Positions 17,551-27,196 of a stretch of 64,000 bases of DNA are shown piece by piece. Within the stretch, counting starts at the first letter, position 1. Each line of letters opens with the position of its first letter. A program made the position numbers and the translations under genes. The notes beneath the pieces were generated by a model, which had not been told where the DNA came from, did no database searches, and saw only the letters and a program-made list of their open reading frames with translations. Origin of the DNA: JAPLJC01 sp052326585 (GTDB lineage Bacteria; Desulfobacterota; Desulfobaccia; Desulfobaccales; 0-14-0-80-60-11); contig JBKQLU010000028.1 in assembly GCA_052326585.1 (NCBI GenBank), positions 26,160-90,159 on the forward strand. The letters run 5' to 3'.

Positions 17551-18411
17551 TTACTTCTTCTTGACCACCAGGACCGGGCAGGGGGCCTGGCCGATAACCC
17601 GTTCGGCGGTGGAGCCCAGCAGCAGTCTGCGGAGGCCGGTGCGGCCGTGGCTTCCCAGGACTATGAGGTTAACTTGCTTGGTCTGGGCCATCTGCAGGAT
17701 GACCTCGAAGGGGTGTCCGTAGGGCAGCACCGCGGCCGTAAGAGGCACCCCCCGCAGACGGGCTTCAGCCTCCATACGTTGCACTACCTGGTTGGCGGCC
17801 TTGACCTCGCCGCGGCTGGGGGCAACGGTAATGGCGGTCAATTGGCTCTCCATCCTCTGGGTAATGCTCAGGGCCTCCTGCCAGGCCGCGACGCTGAAGG
17901 GCGAGTCGTCGACCGCGATCAGGACCCGCTTGAATTGCAGGACCGCACCCTGGGGCACCACCAGGACGCTGAAGACACTGTGGCCGATGACCCGGGCGGT
18001 AACGCTGCCGAGGAGCAGCCTGGACAGGCCGGTGAGGCCGTGGCGGCCCATGACGATCCAGTCGGGCTGGACCGCCTCAGCTTCCTCCAGGATGCCTTCA
18101 TAGGCGGAGGCGCTGGTGCGGATGCGGGGCTCCAGGTGCACCCCCATCCCCGCGGCCTTCTCCTGCCAGGACTCCAGGCGGCTTCGCACCGCGGCTTCCT
18201 GAGCCGCCTGCAACTCCAGATTAACCATGGGCGGCGGCAGCAGGTCCGGGGACTGCATTTCATACAAGGGCATGAAGTTGAGCACCTGCAGAAGGAAGAC
18301 CTGGCAGCCGGCGGCCTTGGCCAGGTCCAGGGCCGCGGTGACCGCCCCCTGGCTGTCCGGGGACTCATCGGTGCACACCAGCAATTTCTGCAAATAGGCG
18401 GGACTGGCCAT
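17551..18411 (-). CDS. Tandem-domain universal stress protein (1)
   Basis: 286 residues from the ATG at 18411 (GGAG upstream). Two UspA domains (about 5-145 and 150-286). Each has the ATP-binding G-x2-G-x9-G-S/T loop: MGRHGLTGLSRLLLGSVTARV and LGSHGRTGLRRLLLGSTAERV. ATP-binding Usp proteins respond to stress or energy state. It is a paralogue of the next gene upstream and in the same orientation as the PEP-synthase-like paralogues that follow. Confidence 0.9.
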   Translation of the reverse strand: MASPAYLQKLLVCTDESPDSQGAVTAALDLAKAAGCQVFLLQVLNFMPLYEMQSPDLLPPPMVNLELQAAQEAAVRSRLESWQEKAAGMGVHLEPRIRTSASAYEGILEEAEAVQPDWIVMGRHGLTGLSRLLLGSVTARVIGHSVFSVLVVPQGAVLQFKRVLIAVDDSPFSVAAWQEALSITQRMESQLTAITVAPSRGEVKAANQVVQRMEAEARLRGVPLTAAVLPYGHPFEVILQMAQTKQVNLIVLGSHGRTGLRRLLLGSTAERVIGQAPCPVLVVKKK

Positions 18412-18484
18412 GTGGGACTCCGGATAAGTAAGTTTCGGTTTTCTCAATCTTTTCTTAACCCGGAAGACCGGGATTCGGAAAGCT

Positions 18485-19330
18485 TCATTTCTTCTTCACC
18501 ACCAGGACCGGGCCATGAGACTGCCCGATGACCCGTTCGGTGACGCTGCCCATGAGCAGCCTCTTAAACCCGGTGCGGCCGTGGCTGCCCATGATAATCA
18601 GGTCCACCCCCTTTTCCAGGGCCACCTGGATGATGCCCTCGTCGGCCGCCACCCCCTGGGGCGAGATGCCCTGGAAGGAAACCCCTTCCCGGTTGGCCGC
18701 GGTCAGCATCCGGTGCAGGATTTCCCCGGTCTCGGGGACCTCTCCTTCCTCCCGGGCCACCGCCACCCCCAGGAGCTCGCTGCCGGCCCGGGCCGCCATG
18801 GCGATGGCCTCCAGCAGCGCCGCGTCGCTGTACGCAGAGCCGTCCGAAGCGATGAGCAACCGCTGGAAGGCCAGGGAGACGTCCCGGGGGACCACCAGGA
18901 CGTTGATCGGACTCAAGCCGATGACCCGGGCGGTGATCGAGCCCATAAAGAGGCGCTCCATCGCGGTGCGGCCGTAGCGGCCGATGATGATGATCTGGGG
19001 TTGGAGCTTTTCGGCTTCGGCTACGATGGCGGCAAAGGGCGAGATGCAGTGGAGTATCCGGCACTCAAACTCTACTCCCAGCCGGGTAGCCGCGGCGGCG
19101 GTCGCCGCCTGCTGTGCCTCGATCTCCTCTTCCAGGCAGGCCCGCAGGTCCGGGGCCACCGCCTCGAATTCCGGGATGATCTTCACCACCTGCAGCACGA
19201 AGACCTTGCCCGCGCAAGCCCGGCCCAGGGCCAGGGCCTGAGTCACGGCGTGCTGCCCCTCCTCGGAGCCATCGGTGCAGGCCAGCAACCGCTCCCAGGG
19301 GCCGGGACACTTTAAGGAATTTTCCACCAT
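18485..19330 (-). CDS. Tandem-domain universal stress protein (2)
   Basis: 281 residues, two UspA domains with ATP-binding loops (IGRYGRTAMERLFMGSITARV and MGSHGRTGFKRLLMGSVTERV). It ends in the same PVLVVKKK as its paralogue. It lies between that gene and a PEP-synthase-like gene (gap of 87 bases), all on the minus strand, so a shared transcript is possible. Confidence 0.9.
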   Translation of the reverse strand: MVENSLKCPGPWERLLACTDGSEEGQHAVTQALALGRACAGKVFVLQVVKIIPEFEAVAPDLRACLEEEIEAQQAATAAAATRLGVEFECRILHCISPFAAIVAEAEKLQPQIIIIGRYGRTAMERLFMGSITARVIGLSPINVLVVPRDVSLAFQRLLIASDGSAYSDAALLEAIAMAARAGSELLGVAVAREEGEVPETGEILHRMLTAANREGVSFQGISPQGVAADEGIIQVALEKGVDLIIMGSHGRTGFKRLLMGSVTERVIGQSHGPVLVVKKK

Positions 19331-19417
19331 GATGGGTGCGCCTCTTTAAGAATAAGATAAAGCCTCGGAGCTGGTTTAACCATAGGTTCTGCCAGGAAAA
19401 TTTTCAAAAACCCGATT

Positions 19418-22018
19418 TTAGAGCTTTAGCGGCTCGCCTTCTCCGGGCTCCGTCTCTTCCTGATATCCGGGGCGCTCATAATAGCCGGCCAGGAAGCGCT
19501 GCGCCAAGACCGCGGGCCTGGAATCGTCCTTCATGAGCGTGTCCAATTGACGCCCGAAGGCCATCAGGCGCCCCAGCAGGTCCAGGTGTTCCTCGGTTTG
19601 CGCGGCTGGCATCCTGCGAAAACGGCCCCGGATGATGTCGGCGTCAATCTCCGTTTCAAAGCCCAGGTGTTCCAGGACCGTGGCAAGAAAGCGGACCAGC
19701 CGGATGCGGCGTCCATCGTCCGCGACGCCAGCCTTAAAGGTAAAGTGGATATAGTTGTCCGCCGGCACCTCGCCCAGGTAGCTGTCGACGCTCTGAAAAT
19801 GGTGGCCCAGGCCACCGGCGAAGTTGGCGTAGTTGGCCCCGACGATGGCGTAGGTCTTGTCCCCAAACTGCTCCAGGGGGCGGATAGCCGGCTGGCCTGA
19901 AACCTGCGGAACGCGGCCCGGGTCCACCGCCGGCCCGGCCCAGGTGATGTCAGGATGGCTGAGGCCCCGCCACAGGGCCCGCATGGGCCGGGAAACGATC
20001 TTATCCGGGGGCACCGGGGTTTCATGGTCGGCTAGGCCATCCCCCAGATCCACCAGGTACAGGTTGAGAGGCAGGCCGGTCTTGAGCTTCAAGGGCTTGA
20101 GGGCCGGTACCCGCGCCTCGGCCACCCGGGCCATGAGCCCGAACATCACCTGGATCGCCTCTTCATGGACGAAACGGCTAAGGTCCCGGTAGGTTTGGCA
20201 GTTTTCCGGGCGGAAGCTGGGGCTGCGACGGTCCACCAGGGTCAGGGAGGCGATGAGTTCCAACACCGCCTGGAACTTCTCCAGGACCGGCAGCGCCGGG
20301 GGTTTTGGGGCCCACTGCCACAGACGGCCCAGGAGTTCCTCCACTTTCCCCCGGTAAACCAGGCCGTGCCCGGCATCCACGGTCACCAGCTCGCCTTCGG
20401 GCAAGGCCTGGCCGGCCCCAGGCAGGTCCACCAGGCCGGGCACCCCGTATTCCCGCGCCACCAGGGCCAGGTGGCCCGTGACCGAGCCCACTTCGGTGAT
20501 CAGGGCGGCCAGCCGCGGCAGCGCCGGGGCCAGGGCCGGCGTGGCTAGGGGGGCCACCAGCACTGCACCCCGGGGCACCTGCGCGAGGTCGCCTCCTTGG
20601 GCAAGGTGAAATACCGGGCCGGCCGCCACTCCCCGGGAAGCGCTACGGCCGCCGGCCAGGAGCACCTCGGTGCCGGCCACCGGCGCCGGAGCCTCGGGCC
20701 GGGGCGAGGCTCCCGCCTCCTGCTGCTGTAAGCGCCGGGACTGGATGACATGGAGCCGCCCTTCCCGGTCCTGGGCCCATTCCACCCCTTGGGGGCAGCC
20801 GAAGGCGCCTTCCAGGAGGCGGGCCAGTTTGGCCAGGCGCTCCAGATCGCCTTGCTCCAGGGCCGGGGCCGACTCCTGCTCCGGGGCCACTGGCAGCCGG
20901 GTGACTAGCCCCGCCAGCAGCGTCAGGCACTGCTCCTTGCGTCCCAAACGGGATTGCAGCAGCCGGCCGCTCTTTTTGGAGATAATGAATTCGTCGGCGC
21001 ACACCAGGCCGCCCACCAGGTCGGCAGCCAACCCCCAAACGGCACTGATCAAGACCTGGTCCGGGTCGCAGCCTCCGGGATCGGTGGTAAACATCACCCC
21101 TGCGGTCCGGGCCTCCACCAGGCGCTGCACCAGCACCCCCATGGCCGCCCTCGCTACCGAGAGGCCCTGGATCTTGAAATAGATCAAGGCTCTCTCCCCG
21201 AACTGGCTGGCCACCACCTGGCGCCAGCGCCGGGGCACCTCCTCCGGGGCTACGCCTAGAAAGCTGTCGTACTGCCCGGCAAAAGTGAGGCCCAGGTCTT
21301 CGCGGCCACCGCTGCTGCGCACCGCCAGCCGGGACTCCTGGCCCGCCGCCAACCTCTGTGATTCTTCCCGCAGGCCCTGCTCCAAGGCGGCGGGAATGGG
21401 TTGGGCCACCACCATGGCTTTGATCTCCCGGGAGGCCTCCGCCACCGCCGCCGGATCGGAGAAGTCCATGGCGGCCAGCCGGGCCCTGATCCGATCCGCC
21501 AGGGAGCCGCCGTCACCCTGCACCCGCTGCTCCATGAAGGCCCGATAGGCCGTGAGAGTGGCCACCACCCCGTCGGGCACCGGCAGTCCCAACTGGTTCT
21601 GGACCCGGGCCAGGTTGCCGGCCTTGCCGCCCAGGGCCGCCAGGAGTTCCGGGCCGGCCTGGTGCAGACGCACCAGCATGGGGCCGGCAACCGCAGGCTT
21701 TTCGTCCAGCCGCCGCTGGATGGCATCCCGGATGCGAAGCCGGGAGGCCTCCAACTCCGGCCCGCGCCCGCCGGACATGCCTTGCAGGGCGGCCACCAGC
21801 TCGGCAAATTTACCATCCAGGAGGTCGATCTGGAAACGCCAGAAGTTCAGGTCCAGCCCCTCAGGGGAGGATAGATTCTCCTCCAGGTCTCCCATCCGGG
21901 CCCTGATCTCGTTATTGAGGGTCAGAACCCGTTGAAAACCCTGCCAGATATCCTTCAGGGAAGGAGGCCGGGGGGTCCCCGCCTTCTTTTTCCGCCGTAA
22001 GAGGTTAATCGGGACCAT
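19418..22018 (-). CDS. PEP-synthase-like protein, paralogue P1 (full architecture)
   Basis: 866 residues. Four parts: a helical N-terminal region (1-100); a PEP/pyruvate-binding ATP-grasp region (about 115-440) with LAVRSSG...TFAGQYDSFL, GVMFTTDP and a final VIQSR strand; a PEP-utilising mobile domain (about 465-560) with GSVTGHLALVARE, where His516 is the expected phospho-acceptor; and a C-terminal domain of about 260 residues (NLYLVDLGDGL, NYIHFTFKAG, LDLLGRLMAF) shared only with the four other paralogues here. No standard PEP-binding TIM barrel follows the histidine domain, so it is unlikely to be a true PEP synthase. A phosphotransfer or regulatory role is inferred. Confidence 0.8.
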   Translation of the reverse strand: MVPINLLRRKKKAGTPRPPSLKDIWQGFQRVLTLNNEIRARMGDLEENLSSPEGLDLNFWRFQIDLLDGKFAELVAALQGMSGGRGPELEASRLRIRDAIQRRLDEKPAVAGPMLVRLHQAGPELLAALGGKAGNLARVQNQLGLPVPDGVVATLTAYRAFMEQRVQGDGGSLADRIRARLAAMDFSDPAAVAEASREIKAMVVAQPIPAALEQGLREESQRLAAGQESRLAVRSSGGREDLGLTFAGQYDSFLGVAPEEVPRRWRQVVASQFGERALIYFKIQGLSVARAAMGVLVQRLVEARTAGVMFTTDPGGCDPDQVLISAVWGLAADLVGGLVCADEFIISKKSGRLLQSRLGRKEQCLTLLAGLVTRLPVAPEQESAPALEQGDLERLAKLARLLEGAFGCPQGVEWAQDREGRLHVIQSRRLQQQEAGASPRPEAPAPVAGTEVLLAGGRSASRGVAAGPVFHLAQGGDLAQVPRGAVLVAPLATPALAPALPRLAALITEVGSVTGHLALVAREYGVPGLVDLPGAGQALPEGELVTVDAGHGLVYRGKVEELLGRLWQWAPKPPALPVLEKFQAVLELIASLTLVDRRSPSFRPENCQTYRDLSRFVHEEAIQVMFGLMARVAEARVPALKPLKLKTGLPLNLYLVDLGDGLADHETPVPPDKIVSRPMRALWRGLSHPDITWAGPAVDPGRVPQVSGQPAIRPLEQFGDKTYAIVGANYANFAGGLGHHFQSVDSYLGEVPADNYIHFTFKAGVADDGRRIRLVRFLATVLEHLGFETEIDADIIRGRFRRMPAAQTEEHLDLLGRLMAFGRQLDTLMKDDSRPAVLAQRFLAGYYERPGYQEETEPGEGEPLKL

Positions 22019-22453
22019 GAACTTTCCTGCCCAAAATTTCTAGCCGCGCTAATCTTTATCAGAAAATCTTTTCCCTGGTAGCCGCAGGCCTTTGCAGGCG
22101 CCGCCAGTGGCGCCGGTTTCAGCCGCGGCATCCAGGCCGAGCCCTGAGCCACTTGCCCTTACATTGCCGCCTCCCAGACCTGGCGGTGCGCACCACGCAC
22201 CCTAGGCATTATTTTAACTATCTTAAAATTCTTACAAAACAGATAGACAAAAAATGGTTCCGGACAAATAAATTTTATGAACCGGGGCAAAATTGCCGAT
22301 TAATCTCGAATTATCATTAGGTTGGACACAGGGGGGATTACAGCAGGCGGCCAGAGGCAAAGCGGGGAGCGGTTTTCTGCGAGGCGGCGGGCCCGGCACC
22401 CGGCGCAGCCGTTGTCTTCTATGAGCCGGGCCAAGGCTGTAAATGCCGGTCCG
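22019..22453. other. Intergenic region between paralogues P1 and P2
   Basis: 435 bases. An AT-rich part at about 22200-22320 probably holds the minus-strand promoter of P1. A plus-strand frame runs from here over P2, but it is antisense and has no family features. No RNA gene seen. Confidence 0.4.
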
Positions 22454-24547
22454 CTAGGCGCCTCCGGGGGGCGGACCCGAATCGCGGTCCAAAGGAGTTG
22501 CCGGCCGGACCATTACGTGCTTTTTGAAAAAATCCTCGATATAGCCATAGGTCAGCTCATCACCGGACATCACCATGTCCATCTGTTTGGTATAAACTTC
22601 CAGGCGCCCCAAGATTCCCAATTTTTCCAGCAGCGCCGGAAGCGGATCGCCGATCGCCATGCCGTCCAGCAAATCGCCTTTCAGGGTCACCGTAAAACCG
22701 AGCCGGGACAGAATCCCGCCGATCAGCTGCAGCCTTCGCAACCGCCGCTCCAGGGCGGCGGCGCCCCCCTGGTAATGGAAACGGATGTAATTATCGTCCA
22801 GATTTTCCCCGACAAAGGCCTCGATAGTGGAGGCATGGTAGCCCAGACAGAGACTGAAATTCATATAATCCTTCGAAATCAGAGCGAAACTGACTTTCCG
22901 AAGTTGATCTTCGGCCCGGGGAGTGGTTGCGGTGACCCCGATGACCGAAATAAACCCCTTGACATCCAGCGGGCGGGCCTTGGGCCAGGGGATCGACATC
23001 AAGCCGCTGAGAAAAGTGCGGAAGGGCAGCGATCTTACCGCCTCGAAATCAACCTTGGGGGTTTGCTCAGACAACCCGCCGCCGGCATCAATTACCAAAA
23101 TTGGCACCATGCGCCCCGTTACGAGGCTGACCCCCTCTTTGAAGGTCACCTGGGCTCTGAGGCTGAGGGTGAACATTTCCCGCAGGCGGCGCTGTGCGGC
23201 GCAGAAGAGGATTTCGTGGAGGCTGCGGCAGGCATCAGGGGTGAGAGGCTCGTCTGGGGAAGCCGGCGCGGCCAGGGGAAACAGATAAGGGCCGAGTCCC
23301 TGGAGAATCCTTTTCGCCACCGGTTGCTGAGGGCTGGGACCGGGCTCTGCCTTGGAGAACGGAACCTCAGGGTCGGTGACGAAAACCATGAGGCTGCTTG
23401 CATCTACGCCAACCCAGGCGCCAGGCGGCACGAGGGCAAGGGCTCCATCCCCGCCATAGTGAAAAATCGTGGGCACCCGAGCCTCTCGGGCTAAAAAAGC
23501 CAGGTGGTTGCGGACCTCACCGGCGCCCACTACCAGGGCCGCAGCCTTGCTTAAGAGCGGCGCCAGAGAGAGTGCCGGCCGGTCAGCCAGTAGTACCGTC
23601 CCGGCAGGCACATTTTGGGGATCGGGTACCCGGTTGACATCAACGCGCAGGCTCGGTCCCGAGACCCGGCCAGGATAAATCTTCATCCCTCTGGAAATGA
23701 GCAGTTCCCCCGGATTTTCGGGCCTGGGAACTCCGGGCAAAGAAGGCTCGCCGATGCGGGCGCTCCTCAGGATAATAATTTCTCTATCCGGCCGCAGCCC
23801 CCAGACAACTCTCTGAGGACCAGGCAATCCCGAGGACAATAGTCCCACATATGCGGTTATAGTCCTGAGCTCTTCTTCCTGAAGGCATGGCAGGCTCTGG
23901 AGGGCTGCCGGTAAAGGTTCCCTTTTAAAGCCGTCCTGCTGGTTCCAGGTAAGCCAGGAGGCCTGGACGCCGGAATCTGCAGAAGATATCTGCGGCTCCT
24001 TTCCCGGGAAGACTTTATATCTCCACGGCCGCGCCTCAATCTCTCCCACCGCCGCCCCCCACCCCCACACTGCCTCGATAATGAACTGACCGGGAACCTC
24101 CGGTCCCTCAGCCGGATAAGACGTCCCACTGGCCGAGAACTCCACCCGAGGGAGCATCTGGCTTTCGAAGGGAAGAGAAAAGGTGGCGATTTCGAGGCCG
24201 AGGGCTTGAGATAGGGCCTCCCGCAGGTAATTTTCCCGGACCGCAAAAATCTCCGCCAAGTCTTGGTCTTTCCCTTTGCTGAACTCGTTTAACCCGGAGA
24301 CGGCACGGCGGGTATGGCAGAGAACGATTTCGATCTGGAACTGGACATACGCCGGAGTAATATAGACGTCCTCCGCCAGGTCTGCCTGCAATTGCGCCAG
24401 GGTTCTGAGGGCGGCATTGCCTGCCGCGACAACGCCCATATAACGCTGCACCTTGCGCTGATATTGTTCTCTGAGGCTCAGCGGCTTGGAGGCCGGCGGC
24501 TGGGAAGGACTTCTCCGGAATAATTGGCGCCAACTAGGCAAGGTCAC
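22454..24547 (-). CDS. PEP-synthase-like protein, paralogue P2 (ATP-grasp N-lobe lost)
   Basis: 697 residues from a GTG start. The N-terminal helical region is kept (GNAALRTLAQLQADLAED), but the first ATP-grasp lobe with the RSS motif and FAGQ loop is missing. Only traces of the second lobe remain (IEAVWGWGAAVGE; WGLRPDREIIILRS). The mobile histidine domain is present, with GEVRNHLAFLARE (His348). The C-terminal domain is complete (GGGLSEQTPK, DNYIRFHYQGGAAALERR). It cannot use ATP itself but could accept a phosphoryl group. The reading frame is intact along its whole length, so it is a domain-loss paralogue and not a pseudogene. Confidence 0.75.
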   Translation of the reverse strand: MTLPSWRQLFRRSPSQPPASKPLSLREQYQRKVQRYMGVVAAGNAALRTLAQLQADLAEDVYITPAYVQFQIEIVLCHTRRAVSGLNEFSKGKDQDLAEIFAVRENYLREALSQALGLEIATFSLPFESQMLPRVEFSASGTSYPAEGPEVPGQFIIEAVWGWGAAVGEIEARPWRYKVFPGKEPQISSADSGVQASWLTWNQQDGFKREPLPAALQSLPCLQEEELRTITAYVGLLSSGLPGPQRVVWGLRPDREIIILRSARIGEPSLPGVPRPENPGELLISRGMKIYPGRVSGPSLRVDVNRVPDPQNVPAGTVLLADRPALSLAPLLSKAAALVVGAGEVRNHLAFLAREARVPTIFHYGGDGALALVPPGAWVGVDASSLMVFVTDPEVPFSKAEPGPSPQQPVAKRILQGLGPYLFPLAAPASPDEPLTPDACRSLHEILFCAAQRRLREMFTLSLRAQVTFKEGVSLVTGRMVPILVIDAGGGLSEQTPKVDFEAVRSLPFRTFLSGLMSIPWPKARPLDVKGFISVIGVTATTPRAEDQLRKVSFALISKDYMNFSLCLGYHASTIEAFVGENLDDNYIRFHYQGGAAALERRLRRLQLIGGILSRLGFTVTLKGDLLDGMAIGDPLPALLEKLGILGRLEVYTKQMDMVMSGDELTYGYIEDFFKKHVMVRPATPLDRDSGPPPGGA

Positions 24548-24697
24548 ACTCCCGAGGCAAGGATGTGACAGGTAAGCGAAAGGTCAAGGGGACCGTCATT
24601 TTGAGACATATCATATGGAGAGGAAGCCGGCCAGAGGCACCTGCGGCAACTGGCCGCTGGCCGGGCGCTCCCCAGGAAGTTCATGGCGGTTCCCCGC

Positions 24698-25399
24698 TCA
24701 GACTTCTTCTTTGGTAGATTTTTCCATTTGCAGGCCTAGGCCCGCGAACAGCTCAAAAATGCCAAAGCCATAAAACAGGGTGTAGAAGACGTAAAACACC
24801 AGCATGGCGCCGAGTAAAACCGCTTTATCACTCACCTGGTAGGCGACGATGCCGGAGAAGTTATAGCCGGGCTCCAGGGCCTGGGTCTGGACTTGCGCAA
24901 TCGACCTGGCCAGATCGAATTTCTTCTGTTTGGTCATGGCGGCAGCCAGCTTACTAAAAGAGGCCCACCAGTTTTTTACTACCTTCTTTGGGTCATAGTG
25001 GTATTGCGCCTCGAGTTTTGCACCCTGTTCGTTGAACAGGCCGTCGGCGTCATCCACCGCTTGCAGCAGAACCTTGCCGAGATCGCCGCCGATTATCAGG
25101 TTTGCCCCCGCCACCTCGGCCTGGGCCCCGGCCTGACGGTAAAGGGTCGCGGTTTCTTTGGCCTGGGCCGGGTCGGTCATCTTGATTTCCGCGACAAACT
25201 GGCTGCCCGCCATGGTTTGGGCCAGGTTCTGCATGGCGGCGATATGATTGCTGGAGCCTTTGGCCAGGGAGTTGAAGAAGTTATCCGAAAATGCCAGGCC
25301 ATTTTGGCCGCCGCCAAATATTGGCATGAAGATCAGAGACAGGATAACCACAAAAACTGCCAGGAGGATTATTCCTATGGTGAGTTTCATGGGTTTCAT
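24698..25399 (-). CDS. Membrane-anchored hypothetical protein beside TauE/SafE permease
   Basis: 233 residues. An N-terminal membrane helix (LTIGIILLAVFVVILSLIFM) is followed by a soluble periplasmic-like domain of about 150 residues and a C-terminal helix near 195-218. It begins 14 bases after the TauE/SafE permease stop, so the two are one operon. I do not recognise the soluble domain. It could be an accessory or substrate-sensing subunit of the permease. Confidence 0.65.
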   Translation of the reverse strand: MKPMKLTIGIILLAVFVVILSLIFMPIFGGGQNGLAFSDNFFNSLAKGSSNHIAAMQNLAQTMAGSQFVAEIKMTDPAQAKETATLYRQAGAQAEVAGANLIIGGDLGKVLLQAVDDADGLFNEQGAKLEAQYHYDPKKVVKNWWASFSKLAAAMTKQKKFDLARSIAQVQTQALEPGYNFSGIVAYQVSDKAVLLGAMLVFYVFYTLFYGFGIFELFAGLGLQMEKSTKEEV

Positions 25400-25413
25400 G
25401 ATTTAAGCCCCCT

Positions 25414-26712
25414 TCATGCCCGGTTGGCGGGGGATTCGGTCCCCCTTAATTTATTAATATTCTTAAAGAACATAAAGAATACCCAGAAGCCGAAACAGCC
25501 AATAATCACAAAAAATACGATGGTTCCGATATGATCCAAAACCTTGGTGATTTCAGTCGGGATGGGGATAATTTCCATCTGACTCAGTTTCCTTGGCAGG
25601 GCGAAAAGCCGGTCGAGAAACCCGGCAATGATGGTAATGGCATAGAAGCCCCGGATATACATACCCTTAACCACATTAGTGGTAAGGGCTCCTATTTGGA
25701 TTCCCAGGAGGGAGCCCAGGAGCAAGCCCATGGCCAGGGTATAAAAGATGAAGCCGTAGATGGCATATTGCGTAATGGAAGCAAACCCGCCGGTATAGAT
25801 GATCTGCAGGATGTCGGTGCCCACCGTGGTGAAGGAGGACACGCCCAGCATGTAAACGAACATGGGGAAGGTCAAAAAACCGCCGCCCACCCCCATGATG
25901 GCCGCCACCAGGCCCACCATCGCACCGCAAATGGCGACGAAGACGCCGGAAATCCGGTTGCCGCCGGGCACCAGGTCCTCGTCGAAGGTGATCATGGGGG
26001 GAATTTGGATGGATTGCAGTTTTTGAGCCAGGCCGGTAGTGGTTACGAGGGGGGGGGCGGTGACTTGTTGTTCCTCGGGAGCCAGGGTCCGGTGGGCCCG
26101 GCCGGCCCGCCACAGTCTGATAAAATCCATCGTGGCGTAGATTCCCAAAAACCCCAGGAGAAAAACATAAACCAGGCTGATAAAGAGATCGCTCAAGACC
26201 GGATTAAACTCATAAATGGCCCGGTTTATGGTGCCGCCGACCACGACGCCACCCGTCGAGCCGACCACAAAAGCTATTGCCAGTTTGACTGAAACGTTGC
26301 CCAACTTGCGATGGATCGCGGTTCCCATAATCGACTTGGCAAAGATATGGAAAAGGTCGGTGCCCACCGCCAGAATGCCTTTAACCCCCATACTCATCAA
26401 GGCCGGGGTGGTGACAAAGCCGCCGCCGGCGCCGATGCAGCCGGTTATCAAACCCGCGGCCAGACCGATGAGGATGGAAACCAGAAAAACCGAAGAGGAA
26501 TAAAAGGCCGGGGCATAGGCCTCCTTGCCTCCCAAGATGTCAGGGGCAGCCCAGGCGACGCCGATAACGCCGAGGATCGGTAGACAAAAGGCCAGCAAGA
26601 GCAGCAGCTTTTTCCGATTCTGGAGGATATCGAGGGACGACTCGATCTCCCAGCGGGCGTGGGCCTCAGCCGCCGCCTGCATGGTGGTGAATAATTTATG
26701 CCCAAACTTCAT
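25414..26712 (-). CDS. TauE/SafE family sulfite/organosulfonate-type permease (1)
   Basis: 432 residues, about nine membrane helices after an amphipathic N-terminal 45 residues. The two inverted-repeat signatures are present: ITGCIGAGGGFVTTPALM (first half) and AAIMGVGGGFLTFPMFVY (second half). Family members export sulfite, sulfoacetate or similar anions. The long N-terminal cytosolic part is unusual. It leads an operon with the 233-residue membrane protein and is divergent from a second TauE/SafE gene. Confidence 0.88.
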   Translation of the reverse strand: MKFGHKLFTTMQAAAEAHARWEIESSLDILQNRKKLLLLLAFCLPILGVIGVAWAAPDILGGKEAYAPAFYSSSVFLVSILIGLAAGLITGCIGAGGGFVTTPALMSMGVKGILAVGTDLFHIFAKSIMGTAIHRKLGNVSVKLAIAFVVGSTGGVVVGGTINRAIYEFNPVLSDLFISLVYVFLLGFLGIYATMDFIRLWRAGRAHRTLAPEEQQVTAPPLVTTTGLAQKLQSIQIPPMITFDEDLVPGGNRISGVFVAICGAMVGLVAAIMGVGGGFLTFPMFVYMLGVSSFTTVGTDILQIIYTGGFASITQYAIYGFIFYTLAMGLLLGSLLGIQIGALTTNVVKGMYIRGFYAITIIAGFLDRLFALPRKLSQMEIIPIPTEITKVLDHIGTIVFFVIIGCFGFWVFFMFFKNINKLRGTESPANRA

Positions 26713-26900
26713 AATCTTAAACCTCCATATCAGTGGTTTTGGTTAGGGAGGTATCTCACGGGTTTCGCCGCATTGGAGGTCTAGCTCTACAAGTTTTATG
26801 CCGGAGGCGCCTAATTAAATAAGTATGTTAAATAATAGGCAGTTTAGATGCCTGGCCGGTTTTTCAGGTAGGATAGGCCCTAGAAAATTTTTTTACAGTT

Positions 26901-26925
26901 TGTCAAGGATTCCTATTCCTTGACA
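26901..26925. promoter_or_regulatory. 9-bp inverted repeat overlapping a promoter -35 box (operator)
   Basis: TGTCAAGGA, 7-base spacer, TCCTTGACA. The right arm contains the TTGACA of the promoter at 26920-26948, so a bound repressor would block it. It lies in the gap between two divergent TauE/SafE operons. Confidence 0.6.
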
Positions 26926-26948
26926 GAAGGATTGACTTTAACTATTAA
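26920..26948 (+). promoter_or_regulatory. Predicted sigma-70 promoter for the rightward TauE/SafE operon
   Basis: TTGACA, 17-base spacer, TATTAA, about 40 bases before the small membrane-protein gene. Confidence 0.65.
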
Positions 26949-26986
26949 TGGAAAGGCGCTTCCATTCATCTTTTCCGGGTGTAATC

Positions 26987-27175
26987 ATGACCTTTTGGCA
27001 TTGGTTGACGGCGATTTCCCAGAGCACGACGGCGGCCGGGCAGCTTTTTGCCCCCCACTGGCCTTACGTGGTCCTGGCCGTGGTGGCGCCGGCGGCCCTC
27101 GGACTCATGCTGTCCCTGATCCTGAAGGCTATCGAAAATATTTTCGGCATTAAACTTGGCGGAGGCGACGTTTAG
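26987..27175 (+). CDS. Small membrane protein, 62 residues
   Basis: ATG at 26987, 62 residues: MTFWHWLTAIS..., then a hydrophobic helix (YVVLAVVAPAALGLMLSLIL) and a polar end. An in-frame ATG 13 codons earlier would overlap the promoter, so the inner start is preferred. It sits 21 bases before a TauE/SafE gene and is probably its small partner. No known family. Confidence 0.55.
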   Translation: MTFWHWLTAISQSTTAAGQLFAPHWPYVVLAVVAPAALGLMLSLILKAIENIFGIKLGGGDV

Positions 27176-27196
27176 CTTCGCCCCCCTGGCTCATTC

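Noticed and set aside
22322..23494. 390-codon plus-strand frame opposite P2
   Set aside because: The composition is arginine/glutamine-rich without motifs, and P2 on the minus strand aligns with its four paralogues.
22454..24547. P2 as a pseudogene
   Set aside because: The frame is intact from the helical N-terminus to the C-terminal domain, with the histidine motif kept. A clean domain loss explains it better.
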